Assembly: GCA_030054175.1 (NCBI GenBank)
Contig: JASGCM010000024.1
Location: 1 to 43,282 of the forward strand
Direction: 5' to 3'
DNA: 43,282 nucleotides
From: Alphaproteobacteria bacterium
Lineage (GTDB): Bacteria > Pseudomonadota > Gammaproteobacteria > Burkholderiales > Burkholderiaceae_C
This document shows positions 36,438 to 43,282 of the stretch, one piece after another. The first letter of the stretch is position 1, and the number at the start of each line of letters is the position of its first letter. Below the pieces are notes generated by a model. It made no database searches, was not told where the DNA came from, and saw only the letters and a list, made by a program, of their open reading frames with translations. Both the position numbers and the translations under genes were made by a program.

Positions 36438-38017
36438 GCATTTGGTGGAGATCTTGGCGCGGCCCTTGGTGGGTCTGCTGCGGTGCGTTGTTGGTGCTGG
36501 GGTGGCTTCGCCCTTTGGCGCTGCCCGACGAGGGGCGCTATGGCGATATTGGCCGCTTCATGATGGTCTCGGGCGACTGGTTGGCACCGCGTTTGGATGG
36601 CGTTCCGTTTTTTCACAAACCCCCTTTGCTGCACTGGTTACAGGCGGCCGCGCTGTCGCTGGCCGGGGTCCACCCTTGGGTGTCGCGTTGGGTGCCCATG
36701 GCTCACGCTGGCTTGATGCTCGGCGTCATGGCCTGGGCCACGCAGCGTTTGTATGGTCCGCAGGTGGCGCGTGGGGCCGTGTGGATGCTGGGTTCCAGCC
36801 TGGCTTTCCTGATCGGTGGCCAGTACATCAACCACGACATGTTGGTGGCGGCCTGGATCGGTATTGCCATCTGGTGTTTCGGATTGGCCATCATGGATGG
36901 TGGCACCACACCGCATCGGGGACTGGCGCTGTGCGGGTTTGCCGCTTGTGGGGTGGGCGTCCTCGCCAAAGGCCTGATCGGTTTGGTGCTGCCGGGTTTG
37001 GTGATGTTCGTCTGGTTGACGGTCACTCGCGCCTGGCCACGCGCCCTGCGTTGGCCCTGGCTCAGTGGCTTGGCCTTGTTCGCCGCCATCACATTGCCTT
37101 GGTTCATCTGGGTTGAGCTTCGCCACCCCAGCGTCTTCAACTACCTCATCATCGGCCATCATTTTGGCCGTTACACCGGGACCACCTTCAACAACCCCTG
37201 GCCTTGGTGGTTCTTCCCACTGATCTTGTGTGGCCTGTTGTTCCCCTGGGCCTTCGTGGCCTATGGCGCTGGCCTGCGTGGGCTGTGGCGCGGTTTGAGC
37301 CAGCCCAAATTGTTGCGGCGTCAACCCGATCCGGCCCACGCCCTGATGTGGGTCTGGCTCTTGGCCATCACGGTGTTTTTCAGTTTCCCCCGCTCGAAAT
37401 TGGTGGGTTATATCTTGCCGGTTCTGCCCCCTTTGGCGGTACTTGCCGCTTGTGCTTGGCAGCGACATCTGGCTGAGCGCCGTTGGAGCGCTGGGGTGTT
37501 TGCCTTGCTCTGCCTTCTGGGAATGGGCTTGGGGGTGTGGGGCAACCACGCTGCAACCCAATACACCTGGCGCAAAAGCAGTGCCGATGTGGCGCAAACG
37601 CTGGCCTGTGAGATCCAGCCAGGCGATGCGGTTTGGGTCGCCGGCGATTACCCGTATGACCTGCCTTATCTGGCAGGGTTATCTCAACCTGTGGTGGTTT
37701 TGGCCGACTGGCCACTGGCCCGGCGGCAAGCTGGCGACAACTGGCAGCGTGAGATGTTTGAAGGCGCTTCCTTTGACCCGGCCATGTCAGAACGCGTGAT
37801 GCAAGACATTGCTTTGCTGAACCAGCCTCAGGCACCTGGCGTCTGGCTGGTCACACCCAGTCAGCGTTGGCAGACATCCGATTTGCCGCATTGGCAAGCG
37901 GTCATGCAAGGACGGGCCTGGGTCTTGTGGCGATCGGCGGCGTCAGCGAGCAAAAGCCCAATAGCGACCCAAGACAAAAGTCTGCGCTGCGGCCACGCCC
38001 ATGGCCAACCACAGTGA
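36434..38017 (+). CDS. ArnT-like (GT39/GT83) membrane glycosyltransferase
   Basis: Polytopic enzyme using polyprenyl-phosphate sugars. The 527-residue product has the first loop with the catalytic LPDEGRYGDIGRFM (30-43), where the DE pair is diagnostic for ArnT/PMT-like enzymes, and KPPLLHW near 65. About ten to eleven membrane segments run to residue 365, then a soluble periplasmic domain. KSLRCGHAHGQPQ at the end is encoded antisense to gtrA and may be a non-conserved extension: the 3' ends of the two genes overlap by 75 bases. It probably adds an amino sugar to lipid A or another envelope lipid. Confidence 0.87.
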   Translation: MSIWWRSWRGPWWVCCGALLVLGWLRPLALPDEGRYGDIGRFMMVSGDWLAPRLDGVPFFHKPPLLHWLQAAALSLAGVHPWVSRWVPMAHAGLMLGVMAWATQRLYGPQVARGAVWMLGSSLAFLIGGQYINHDMLVAAWIGIAIWCFGLAIMDGGTTPHRGLALCGFAACGVGVLAKGLIGLVLPGLVMFVWLTVTRAWPRALRWPWLSGLALFAAITLPWFIWVELRHPSVFNYLIIGHHFGRYTGTTFNNPWPWWFFPLILCGLLFPWAFVAYGAGLRGLWRGLSQPKLLRRQPDPAHALMWVWLLAITVFFSFPRSKLVGYILPVLPPLAVLAACAWQRHLAERRWSAGVFALLCLLGMGLGVWGNHAATQYTWRKSSADVAQTLACEIQPGDAVWVAGDYPYDLPYLAGLSQPVVVLADWPLARRQAGDNWQREMFEGASFDPAMSERVMQDIALLNQPQAPGVWLVTPSQRWQTSDLPHWQAVMQGRAWVLWRSAASASKSPIATQDKSLRCGHAHGQPQ

Positions 38018-38323
38018 CAGCAGTGAGGGCCATTCAAAGCAGCGCCACATCATCGTGAAGCTGAGCTCGTTGGCGGCAAAGCCCAACAAGGCGGTGATCA
38101 CAAAGCGTTTCAAACTTTGCTGCGGTGCCAAGGTCGTATCGCTAAAGCTCAAGCGTCGGTGCCCTAGGAAACTCACACCAAAGGCCACCGCAAAGCCCAA
38201 GGCATTGGCCAATTCGGGCCAGATCGCTGTGCGCAAGGCGGCAAACACCCCCGTTTGCACGGCGGCAGCGGATAACCCCACCAGGCCAAACCAGAGGCCA
38301 CTTTTGAAGCCCTCGGGGCTCAT
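37943..38323 (-). CDS. GtrA-family membrane protein
   Basis: Small four-helix protein (126 residues) thought to flip or position polyprenyl-phosphate sugars. Membrane segments lie near 8-30, 38-55, 70-92 and 100-122; the family pattern FAVAFGVSFLGHRRLSF is at about 44-60. Its start overlaps the stop of the gtrB-type gene by ATGA, so the two are co-translated. It ends inside the 3' region of the opposed ArnT-like gene. Confidence 0.85.
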   Translation of the reverse strand: MSPEGFKSGLWFGLVGLSAAAVQTGVFAALRTAIWPELANALGFAVAFGVSFLGHRRLSFSDTTLAPQQSLKRFVITALLGFAANELSFTMMWRCFEWPSLLSLWLAMGVAAAQTFVLGRYWAFAR

Positions 38324-39306
38324 GCCCGATCAGCCCCGGTGTGGTCATTCAAGCCCTGACCAAGGCGGTCTTTCAGCACGTAGCTGGGGCGACGCTTCAC
38401 TTCTTCGTAGATGCGCCCTACATACTCAGCCAACACCCCCAATGAAAGCAGTTGAATACCGCTGAAGAACATGATGCTGACCACGATGGTGGCGTAACCC
38501 GGGACTGAAATGCCCCAAACGAAATACTCGATGACCGCCCATAGGCCATAAGCCATGGCGATACAAGCGATCAGCAAGCCTGCCAAGGTCAGCAAGCGCA
38601 GGGGAACGGTAGAAAACGCCAGCATGCCCGTCAGTGCCAGGGCAAATGAGCTGCGCAGACCGAAATGGCTTTGCCCTTGCTGGCGTTGAAAAGGTTCGTA
38701 GTCCAGGGCCAAGCTGGGAAAGCCCACCCAGGCATACAAGCCCTTCATGAATCTGTTGCGCTCGGGCATCGCGTTCAGGGCCTGGACCACCCGACGGTCC
38801 ATCAGCCTGAAGTCGCCTGCGTGAGCCGGAATGTTGACCCGGTTGCCCCAATTGATCAGGCGGTAGAACCACTGTGTCAGCCAGCCATGCAGCGCCGACT
38901 GGTCATCGCGCTTGCGCCGCACCGCGTACACCACATCCAGACCCTCTTGCCAATGGCGAACCATGGTGGGCAACAGGTCAACCGGATGCTGGCCATCGGC
39001 GTCCATCAAAATCACCGCATCGCCCCGGGCAGCCTCCAGGCCAGCGGTCATGGCAGCCTCTTTGCCGAAATTGCGCGACAAGTCCAAAAAAACCAACTCG
39101 GGGTGTTGGGCGCACAGGTCTTGTGCCACCTTCACCGTGTCGTCTCGGCTGCCATCGTTCACCACAATCAGTTCCACCTGTCCCGCCAACGTGCGCAGCA
39201 TGGCCAGCACGGCAGGCACCACCAGGGGCAAATTACGGGCTTCGTTGTAGGCGGGCATGACGCACGACAGGCGCAATGCGTCAAAGCCCGGGCGGCGACG
39301 GTTCAT
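38320..39306 (-). CDS. GtrB/DPM-like polyprenyl-phosphate glycosyltransferase (GT2)
   Basis: Transfers a sugar from a nucleotide sugar to undecaprenyl phosphate on the cytoplasmic face. The 328-residue product has a GT2 N-terminal domain (VMPAYNEARNL, VNDGSRDDT, ILMDADGQHP with the metal-binding DAD, and AGDFRLMDRRVV), then two C-terminal membrane helices (about 230-255 and 265-290). This is the layout of GtrB, ArnC and FlmF. It is the first gene of the minus pair gtrB-gtrA and would supply the carrier-linked sugar to the ArnT-like enzyme. Confidence 0.9.
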   Translation of the reverse strand: MNRRRPGFDALRLSCVMPAYNEARNLPLVVPAVLAMLRTLAGQVELIVVNDGSRDDTVKVAQDLCAQHPELVFLDLSRNFGKEAAMTAGLEAARGDAVILMDADGQHPVDLLPTMVRHWQEGLDVVYAVRRKRDDQSALHGWLTQWFYRLINWGNRVNIPAHAGDFRLMDRRVVQALNAMPERNRFMKGLYAWVGFPSLALDYEPFQRQQGQSHFGLRSSFALALTGMLAFSTVPLRLLTLAGLLIACIAMAYGLWAVIEYFVWGISVPGYATIVVSIMFFSGIQLLSLGVLAEYVGRIYEEVKRRPSYVLKDRLGQGLNDHTGADRA

Positions 39307-39449
39307 CGGATTCTCCTAGCGGCGGGCGTCCACATCTGGCACCAACGGCCCAATTGTGGGCAAGCATAACCCGCTTTGAGACCCATGCACACACTGACCA
39401 CGGGTAAGATCGGCCACAAAAAGATGTCGACCTGGATTGGAGAACGACG

Positions 39450-40016
39450 ATGACAGACCCCAAACTCGACCTCGGCCCGCTCAAACGAGCCATTGATCGT
39501 CTGAGTGAAGGCTGGTCAAGATACCAACAGGACACCACCGATGTCCAAATTCGCGATGGCTTGATCCAGCGCTTTGAGTTCACCTACGAAATCAGCCACA
39601 AAATGCTCAAACGCTGCCTGGAGGCCATGTCTGCCAACCCGGTCGAATTTGACGACATGGGCTTTCAGGACCTGATTCCATCGGGCCACGTGCAAAACCT
39701 GTTGCTGGGCGCCTGGCCGCAGTGGAAGCTCTACTGCGAAATGCGCGCCAAAACCAGCCACACCTACGACGAAGATGTCGCCCTCGAGGCATTTGGCTCA
39801 CGCGCCACAGGGTAAGCCAAGCCCTTTTCTGATCTGGACTTGGCCGTCATCACCCAGCGTACGCTGCTCTTGAATGTCAGTGCCAGCCTCAGGACAGATT
39901 TTTCAGCCTCTGACCTGCCCTGGCGGGTCGATGTGGTGGACTGGGCCAGCACCAGCGAGCCGTTCAGGCAGATCATCGCCCGGCACAAGGTGGTGGTGCA
40001 AACGCCGTCCACCTAG
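39450..40016 (+). pseudogene. Fused and interrupted HEPN (HI0074) / nucleotidyltransferase (HI0073) pair
   Basis: The frame starts as a HEPN-type nucleotidyltransferase-binding protein (residues 1-115: LKRAIDRLSEGWSRYQQD, FEFTYEISHKMLKRC, AKTSHTYDEDVALEAF). It then jumps straight into GSRATG, the active-site start of an MNT nucleotidyltransferase, and meets TAA at 39813-39815. After the stop the same frame continues (39816-40016) with AKPFSDLDLAV, the catalytic GS...DxD region, then LPWRVDVVDWASTSEPFRQII and TAG at 40014. So the C-terminus of the first gene and the N-terminus of the second were deleted in frame, and a nonsense change followed. The intact pair is a known MNT/HEPN toxin-antitoxin type. 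Confidence 0.75.
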
Positions 40017-40083
40017 GGGCATTGGGCCAGGGGCGTGAACCCCCTCGTTACAATTGAGCCAATTCCCTTTAAAAAGAGTCACC

Positions 40084-41178
40084 ATGAGCCTGAAATGCGG
40101 CATCGTGGGCCTGCCCAACGTCGGCAAGTCCACCCTCTTCAACGCCCTGACCAAAGCCGGCATCGCGGCCGAGAACTACCCCTTTTGCACCATCGAGCCC
40201 AACACCGGTGTGGTCGAAGTGCCCGACCCGCGCTTGCAACAGCTGGCGCAGATCATCAGCCCCGAGCGCATCGTCCCCGCCATTGTCGAGTTCGTCGACA
40301 TTGCAGGCCTGGTCGCCGGGGCCAGCAAAGGCGAGGGACTGGGCAACCAGTTTTTGGCCCACATCCGCGAGACCGACGCCATCGTCAACGTGGTGCGCTG
40401 TTTTGAAGACCCCAACGTCATACACGTGGCGGGCAAGGTCGATCCGATCGCCGACATCGAGGTGATCCAGACTGAGCTCTGTCTGGCCGATCTGGGTACC
40501 TTGGAAAAAGCGCAGAAGCGTTATGCCAAGGCAGCCAAGAGTGGCAACGATAAAGAAGCCACCAAGATGGTGCAGCTGTTGGCCAAGGTGCAGCCCGTGC
40601 TCGATCAGGGCAAGCCGGTGCGTACATTAGCGCTCAGCACCGAGGAACAGGCCTTGCTCAAGCCCCTGTGCCTGATCACCGCCAAGCCGGCCATGTTTGT
40701 CGGTAACGTCAGCGAAGACGGGTTTGAAAACAACCCCTTGCTGGACCGGTTGGCCGACTACGCCAAGGGCCAAAACGCCCCGGTGGTCGCCATTTGCGCC
40801 AAGATGGAAGCCGACATGTCCGAGATGAGCGACGAGGACAAGGCCATCTTTTTGGAAGAGATGGGGCAGACCGAACCCGGCCTGAACCGACTGATTCGTG
40901 CTGCGTTCAAGCTTTTGGGTTTGCAGACTTACTTCACGGCTGGCGTCAAAGAAGTGCGCGCCTGGACCATCCACATCGGCGACACCGCACCGCAGGCCGC
41001 TGGCGTGATTCACGGCGACTTCGAGCGCGGCTTCATCCGCGCCCAAACCATCGCCTTTGACGACTACATCGCACACCAAGGCGAACAGGGTGCCAAAGAC
41101 GCCGGCAAAATGCTCGCCGAAGGCAAGGACTACATCGTCAAAGACGGCGATGTCATGAACTTCCTCTTCAACGTCTGA
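40084..41178 (+). CDS. ychF: Redox-regulated P-loop ATPase YchF/OLA1
   Basis: Obg-related P-loop protein that prefers ATP; it binds ribosomes and catalase-related partners in other organisms. The 364-residue product has the P-loop GLPNVGKST (9-17), the G3 region DIAGLV, the altered G4 motif NVSE (near 214) that explains the ATP preference, a coiled-coil insertion, and a C-terminal TGS domain (about 280-364) ending [11 protein letters not shown]. The ATG at 40084 is standard; a possible -10 (TACAAT, 40049-40054) lies upstream. It is the last clearly native gene before the island. Confidence 0.95.
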   Translation: MSLKCGIVGLPNVGKSTLFNALTKAGIAAENYPFCTIEPNTGVVEVPDPRLQQLAQIISPERIVPAIVEFVDIAGLVAGASKGEGLGNQFLAHIRETDAIVNVVRCFEDPNVIHVAGKVDPIADIEVIQTELCLADLGTLEKAQKRYAKAAKSGNDKEATKMVQLLAKVQPVLDQGKPVRTLALSTEEQALLKPLCLITAKPAMFVGNVSEDGFENNPLLDRLADYAKGQNAPVVAICAKMEADMSEMSDEDKAIFLEEMGQTEPGLNRLIRAAFKLLGLQTYFTAGVKEVRAWTIHIGDTAPQAAGVIHGDFERGFIRAQTIAFDDYIAHQGEQGAKDAGKMLAEGKDYIVKDGDVMNFLFNV

Positions 41179-41372
41179 GTCGAACAGGCCGTGTCGCAGG
41201 ACTTCATGGCACTTCAATTCTTCAAACAAGCTATTGAATAGCCTAATATTTTCAGCTCAGGACGCTCCGTGCCTGATCTTGGCATCTCAGGACGAGGCGG
41301 GTAGCATACCGGGTACGCTCCCAGCGCGGCTCTAAAAATAACCGGGTATGGCAGCGCCTCGAGGGACTGCTC
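41179..41372. other. Island boundary: short direct repeats, no gene
   Basis: This 194-base gap between ychF and the integrase has no convincing ORF or tRNA. It holds a weak hairpin (GCTAT at 41230-41234, ATAGC at 41238-41242) that may end ychF. It also has two copies of CTCAGGACG (41256-41264, 41286-41294; 30 bases apart) and two copies of ACCGGGTA (41308-41315, 41341-41348). These repeats just upstream of an integrase are candidates for recombinase arm sites or an attachment junction. The exact attachment site cannot be set without the other end. Confidence 0.4.
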
Positions 41373-42449
41373 ATGCTCACTGACATCCGCTGCCGAAACG
41401 CCAAGCCGCTGGCGAAGCCGTACAAACTGACCGATGGGAAGGGCCTCTACCTGGAGGTGAAGCCCAACGGGGTGAAGGCTTGGCGCTACCGGTTCGAGCT
41501 ACGCGAAGCCGGAAAGACCAAGGAGAGCACGTTCGCCATTGGCGAGTACTGCAACGCCGCCAGCGGCGAAACCTTGGATGACGCCAAGGCCCGCAGGGAT
41601 GGCGGCCGCTTCACTCTGTCAGAGGCGAGGGACGAACGGACCAAGGCACGGGCACTGGTGAAGCAGGGCATCAATCCAGCGCAGAGCCGTCGCCTGACTC
41701 GGATCAAGCGGGAGTTGGAGAACGCCACGACCTTTGAGGCAGTCGCCAGGGAGTGGCTCGCACTGAAAGACTGGGAGGAAGTCACGAAGACACGGCGGCT
41801 CCAGATGCTAGGTCGAGTGGTGTTCCCGAAAATCGGCGCCCTCCCGGTGAGGATGATCACACCGGCACACGTGCTCGAGGTGCTGAACGCCGCAGCCAAG
41901 CAAAATGGTTTGACCGTAGCAGCCGAGGCCAAGCGCACCATGTCCGCTGTCTTCGAGCTGGCGATCTCTACCCTTCGCGCAGATACCGATCCCGTCTATC
42001 CTGTCAGAAAGGCGATTCCGCCCAACAAGACTCAGCACAAGCGCCCTCTCGAAACGTCAGTAATCGGCCAGCTGTTGCGCGATGTAGAGAGGCATGGCGG
42101 TCGGCATGAAACCATCACCGCGTTTCGTCTCATGTGGATGACGCTCTGTCGTCCTAGTGAGGCGGTCGAGGCCCGGTGGGATGAATTCGACCTCGATAAA
42201 GCGATTTGGCGAATACCCGACTGGCCGCAGCAGGAGGACTTCCCTGACTTCGACTCGTTTCACGCCGAGACCTTGCGTTATCACGAGAGGCTGGATCGAG
42301 AGTTCGGGCAGATCATCGACCGTTGGGAGGCGATACTCGACGGCCGCGATCCCAACCAGCCTGAAAAGAAGAGTGCAGAGATCATCAAAGGGCCATGGAG
42401 CGCCCAGACAGCCACTCGGCTGAGTGACAAGAAAGAGCGGCAGCAATGA
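41373..42449 (+). CDS. Truncated, chimeric P4-type tyrosine integrase
   Basis: The first 282 residues are a P4/CP4-57-type integrase: [20 protein letters not shown] arm-binding domain (2-21), [11 protein letters not shown] near 97, SAM-like core domain 118-205, and the start of the catalytic domain with Arg260 in [12 protein letters not shown]. After IWRIP (278-282), where the HxxR and tyrosine motifs should follow, the sequence becomes unrelated and acidic ([14 protein letters not shown]... to residue 358). It therefore lacks the catalytic tyrosine and should be inactive. The new tail overlaps the hsdM start as ATGA, suggesting it is the end of a gene that normally precedes hsdM. Confidence 0.82.
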   Translation: MLTDIRCRNAKPLAKPYKLTDGKGLYLEVKPNGVKAWRYRFELREAGKTKESTFAIGEYCNAASGETLDDAKARRDGGRFTLSEARDERTKARALVKQGINPAQSRRLTRIKRELENATTFEAVAREWLALKDWEEVTKTRRLQMLGRVVFPKIGALPVRMITPAHVLEVLNAAAKQNGLTVAAEAKRTMSAVFELAISTLRADTDPVYPVRKAIPPNKTQHKRPLETSVIGQLLRDVERHGGRHETITAFRLMWMTLCRPSEAVEARWDEFDLDKAIWRIPDWPQQEDFPDFDSFHAETLRYHERLDREFGQIIDRWEAILDGRDPNQPEKKSAEIIKGPWSAQTATRLSDKKERQQ

Positions 42450-43234
42450 TCGACGACATCAAGAAAACACTTTGGGCCGCCGCCGATAAGCTGCGCGCCA
42501 ATATGGACGCCGCCGAGTACAAGCACATTGTCCTTGGCCTGATCTTCCTGAAATACATCTCCAACACGTTCACCGCCCGGCGAGATGAGCTGACCAGACG
42601 CTTTGCCGATAAGACAGACGACTATTTCCTGCCTGATGCCGATGCAGCCATGCTGGCCGAAGAGCTGGAGGATCGGGACTACTACAAAGAAGCGAACGTC
42701 TTTTGGGTACCCGAGGGTGCCCGCTGGGAGGCGTTGCGCTCAGCTGCCAAGCAGACCGACATCGGAAAGCGCATCGACGACGCCCTGACCGCTATCGAAG
42801 CTGAAAATCCCAAGCTCAAGGGCATCCTCGACAAACGCTACGGACGCGCCCAATTGCCAGATGGCAAGCTCGGGGAACTGGTTGATCTGATCTCCACCAT
42901 TGGCTTTGGCGACGACCCCAATCAAGCCCGTGATGTCCTCGGTCAGGTTTACGAATACTTCCTGGGCCAGTTCGCCAGCGCTGAGGGCAAGAAGGGTGGT
43001 CAGTTCTACACGCCGACCAGCATCGTGAAGACGCTGGTTGCTGTGCTCAAGCCCGATCACGGCAAGGTCTATGACCCCTGCTGCGGGTCAAGCGGCATGT
43101 TCGTTCAGAGCGAGAAGTTCATCGAGGCACATGGCGGCAAGGTGGGGGACGTCTCCATCTACGGGCAGGAATCGAACCCGACGACATGGCGTCTATCAGC
43201 CATGAACCTGTCGATCCGTGGGCTGGACTGTTGA
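42446..43234 (+). pseudogene. hsdM: Type I restriction-modification methylase HsdM, 3'-truncated
   Basis: Adenine-N6 methyltransferase subunit. The 262-residue frame has the HsdM_N helical domain (1-130; [15 protein letters not shown] near 25-39), GGQFYTP (184-190) and SAM-binding motif I in [10 protein letters not shown] (210-219). It stops after IRGLDC, just before where motif IV (NPPF/Y) should follow; intact HsdM is about 480-520 residues. The homology ends at about 43228, where a different sequence begins. No hsdS or hsdR is in the window. Its start overlaps the chimeric integrase stop. Confidence 0.85.
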
Positions 43235-43282
43235 ATCACAACCAAATCTGAGCCAATTTCCGAGCTTTACACGTTGAAAATT
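43229..43282. mobile_element. Probable insertion-sequence end (IS21-like?) interrupting hsdM
   Basis: From TGTTGAATCACAACC (43229 onward) the DNA no longer encodes HsdM. It is AT-richer than the flank and contains AAATCTGAGCCAATTT-type words like those in the multiple terminal repeats of IS21-family elements, which begin with TG. Only 54 bases are visible and no transposase can be seen, so the family is a guess; an insertion breaking hsdM is well supported. Confidence 0.45.

Overview
The window looks like chromosome of a betaproteobacterium of the order Burkholderiales, most likely Comamonadaceae. The evidence is gene content and order: hisBHAFIE-hinT-tatABC-S1C protease, petABC-sspA-sspB, secA-argJ, and mutT/yacG/zapD/coaE/pilC/pilB. 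Housekeeping genes are GC-rich, tightly packed and often joined by ATGA overlaps. The family-level placement is inferred from gene order and protein wording, not from a search.

Layout. 1-1135: a 52-bp perfect palindrome fused to the 3' end of hisC, which is inverted relative to the other his genes. 1233-8037: hisB-hisH-hisA-hisF-hisI-hisE-hinT, then tatA-tatB-tatC and a DegS/AlgW-like protease. 8018-9846: a Nif3-like protein and pdxA. 9975-13985: the cytochrome bc1 operon petABC, sspA/sspB, and a structurally odd tRNA-Thr(UGU). 14006-21241: a nitroreductase, a convergent SUMF1-domain gene coupled to dciA, then secA-argJ-DUF815 ATPase-mutT. 21257-25085 (minus): pilB-pilC-coaE-zapD-yacG. 25086-25983: the scar of an integrated element beside an elongator tRNA-Met. 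26018-30608: a formyltransferase fused to two ACT domains, and phenylacetate/acyl-CoA genes (paaF; paaG-paaI-paaK) around a palindromic operator. 30625-34670 (minus): a UbiH-like monooxygenase, dsbC, a DUF3429 membrane protein and an M61 peptidase. 34727-39306: a MOSC protein, then four genes (ChbG/YdjC deacetylase, ArnT-like transferase, GtrA, GtrB) that together resemble the Francisella and Bordetella lipid A amino-sugar modification machinery. 39450-40016: a collapsed HEPN/nucleotidyltransferase gene pair. 40084-41178: ychF. 41373-43282: the start of a genomic island, with a chimeric integrase coupled to a type I methylase gene that is broken at the window edge, probably by an insertion sequence.

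How the genes work together. The his genes cover most of histidine synthesis; hisG and hisD are not in the window. The Tat system exports folded cofactor proteins and may serve the Rieske protein encoded a few kilobases downstream. SecA provides the other export route, with DsbC and the DegS-like protease for envelope quality control. The paa genes encode activation of phenylacetate and later CoA-ester steps; the ring-oxygenase genes lie elsewhere. No CRISPR array or rRNA gene was seen. Both ends of the window lie in repetitive DNA, which fits the ends of an assembly contig.
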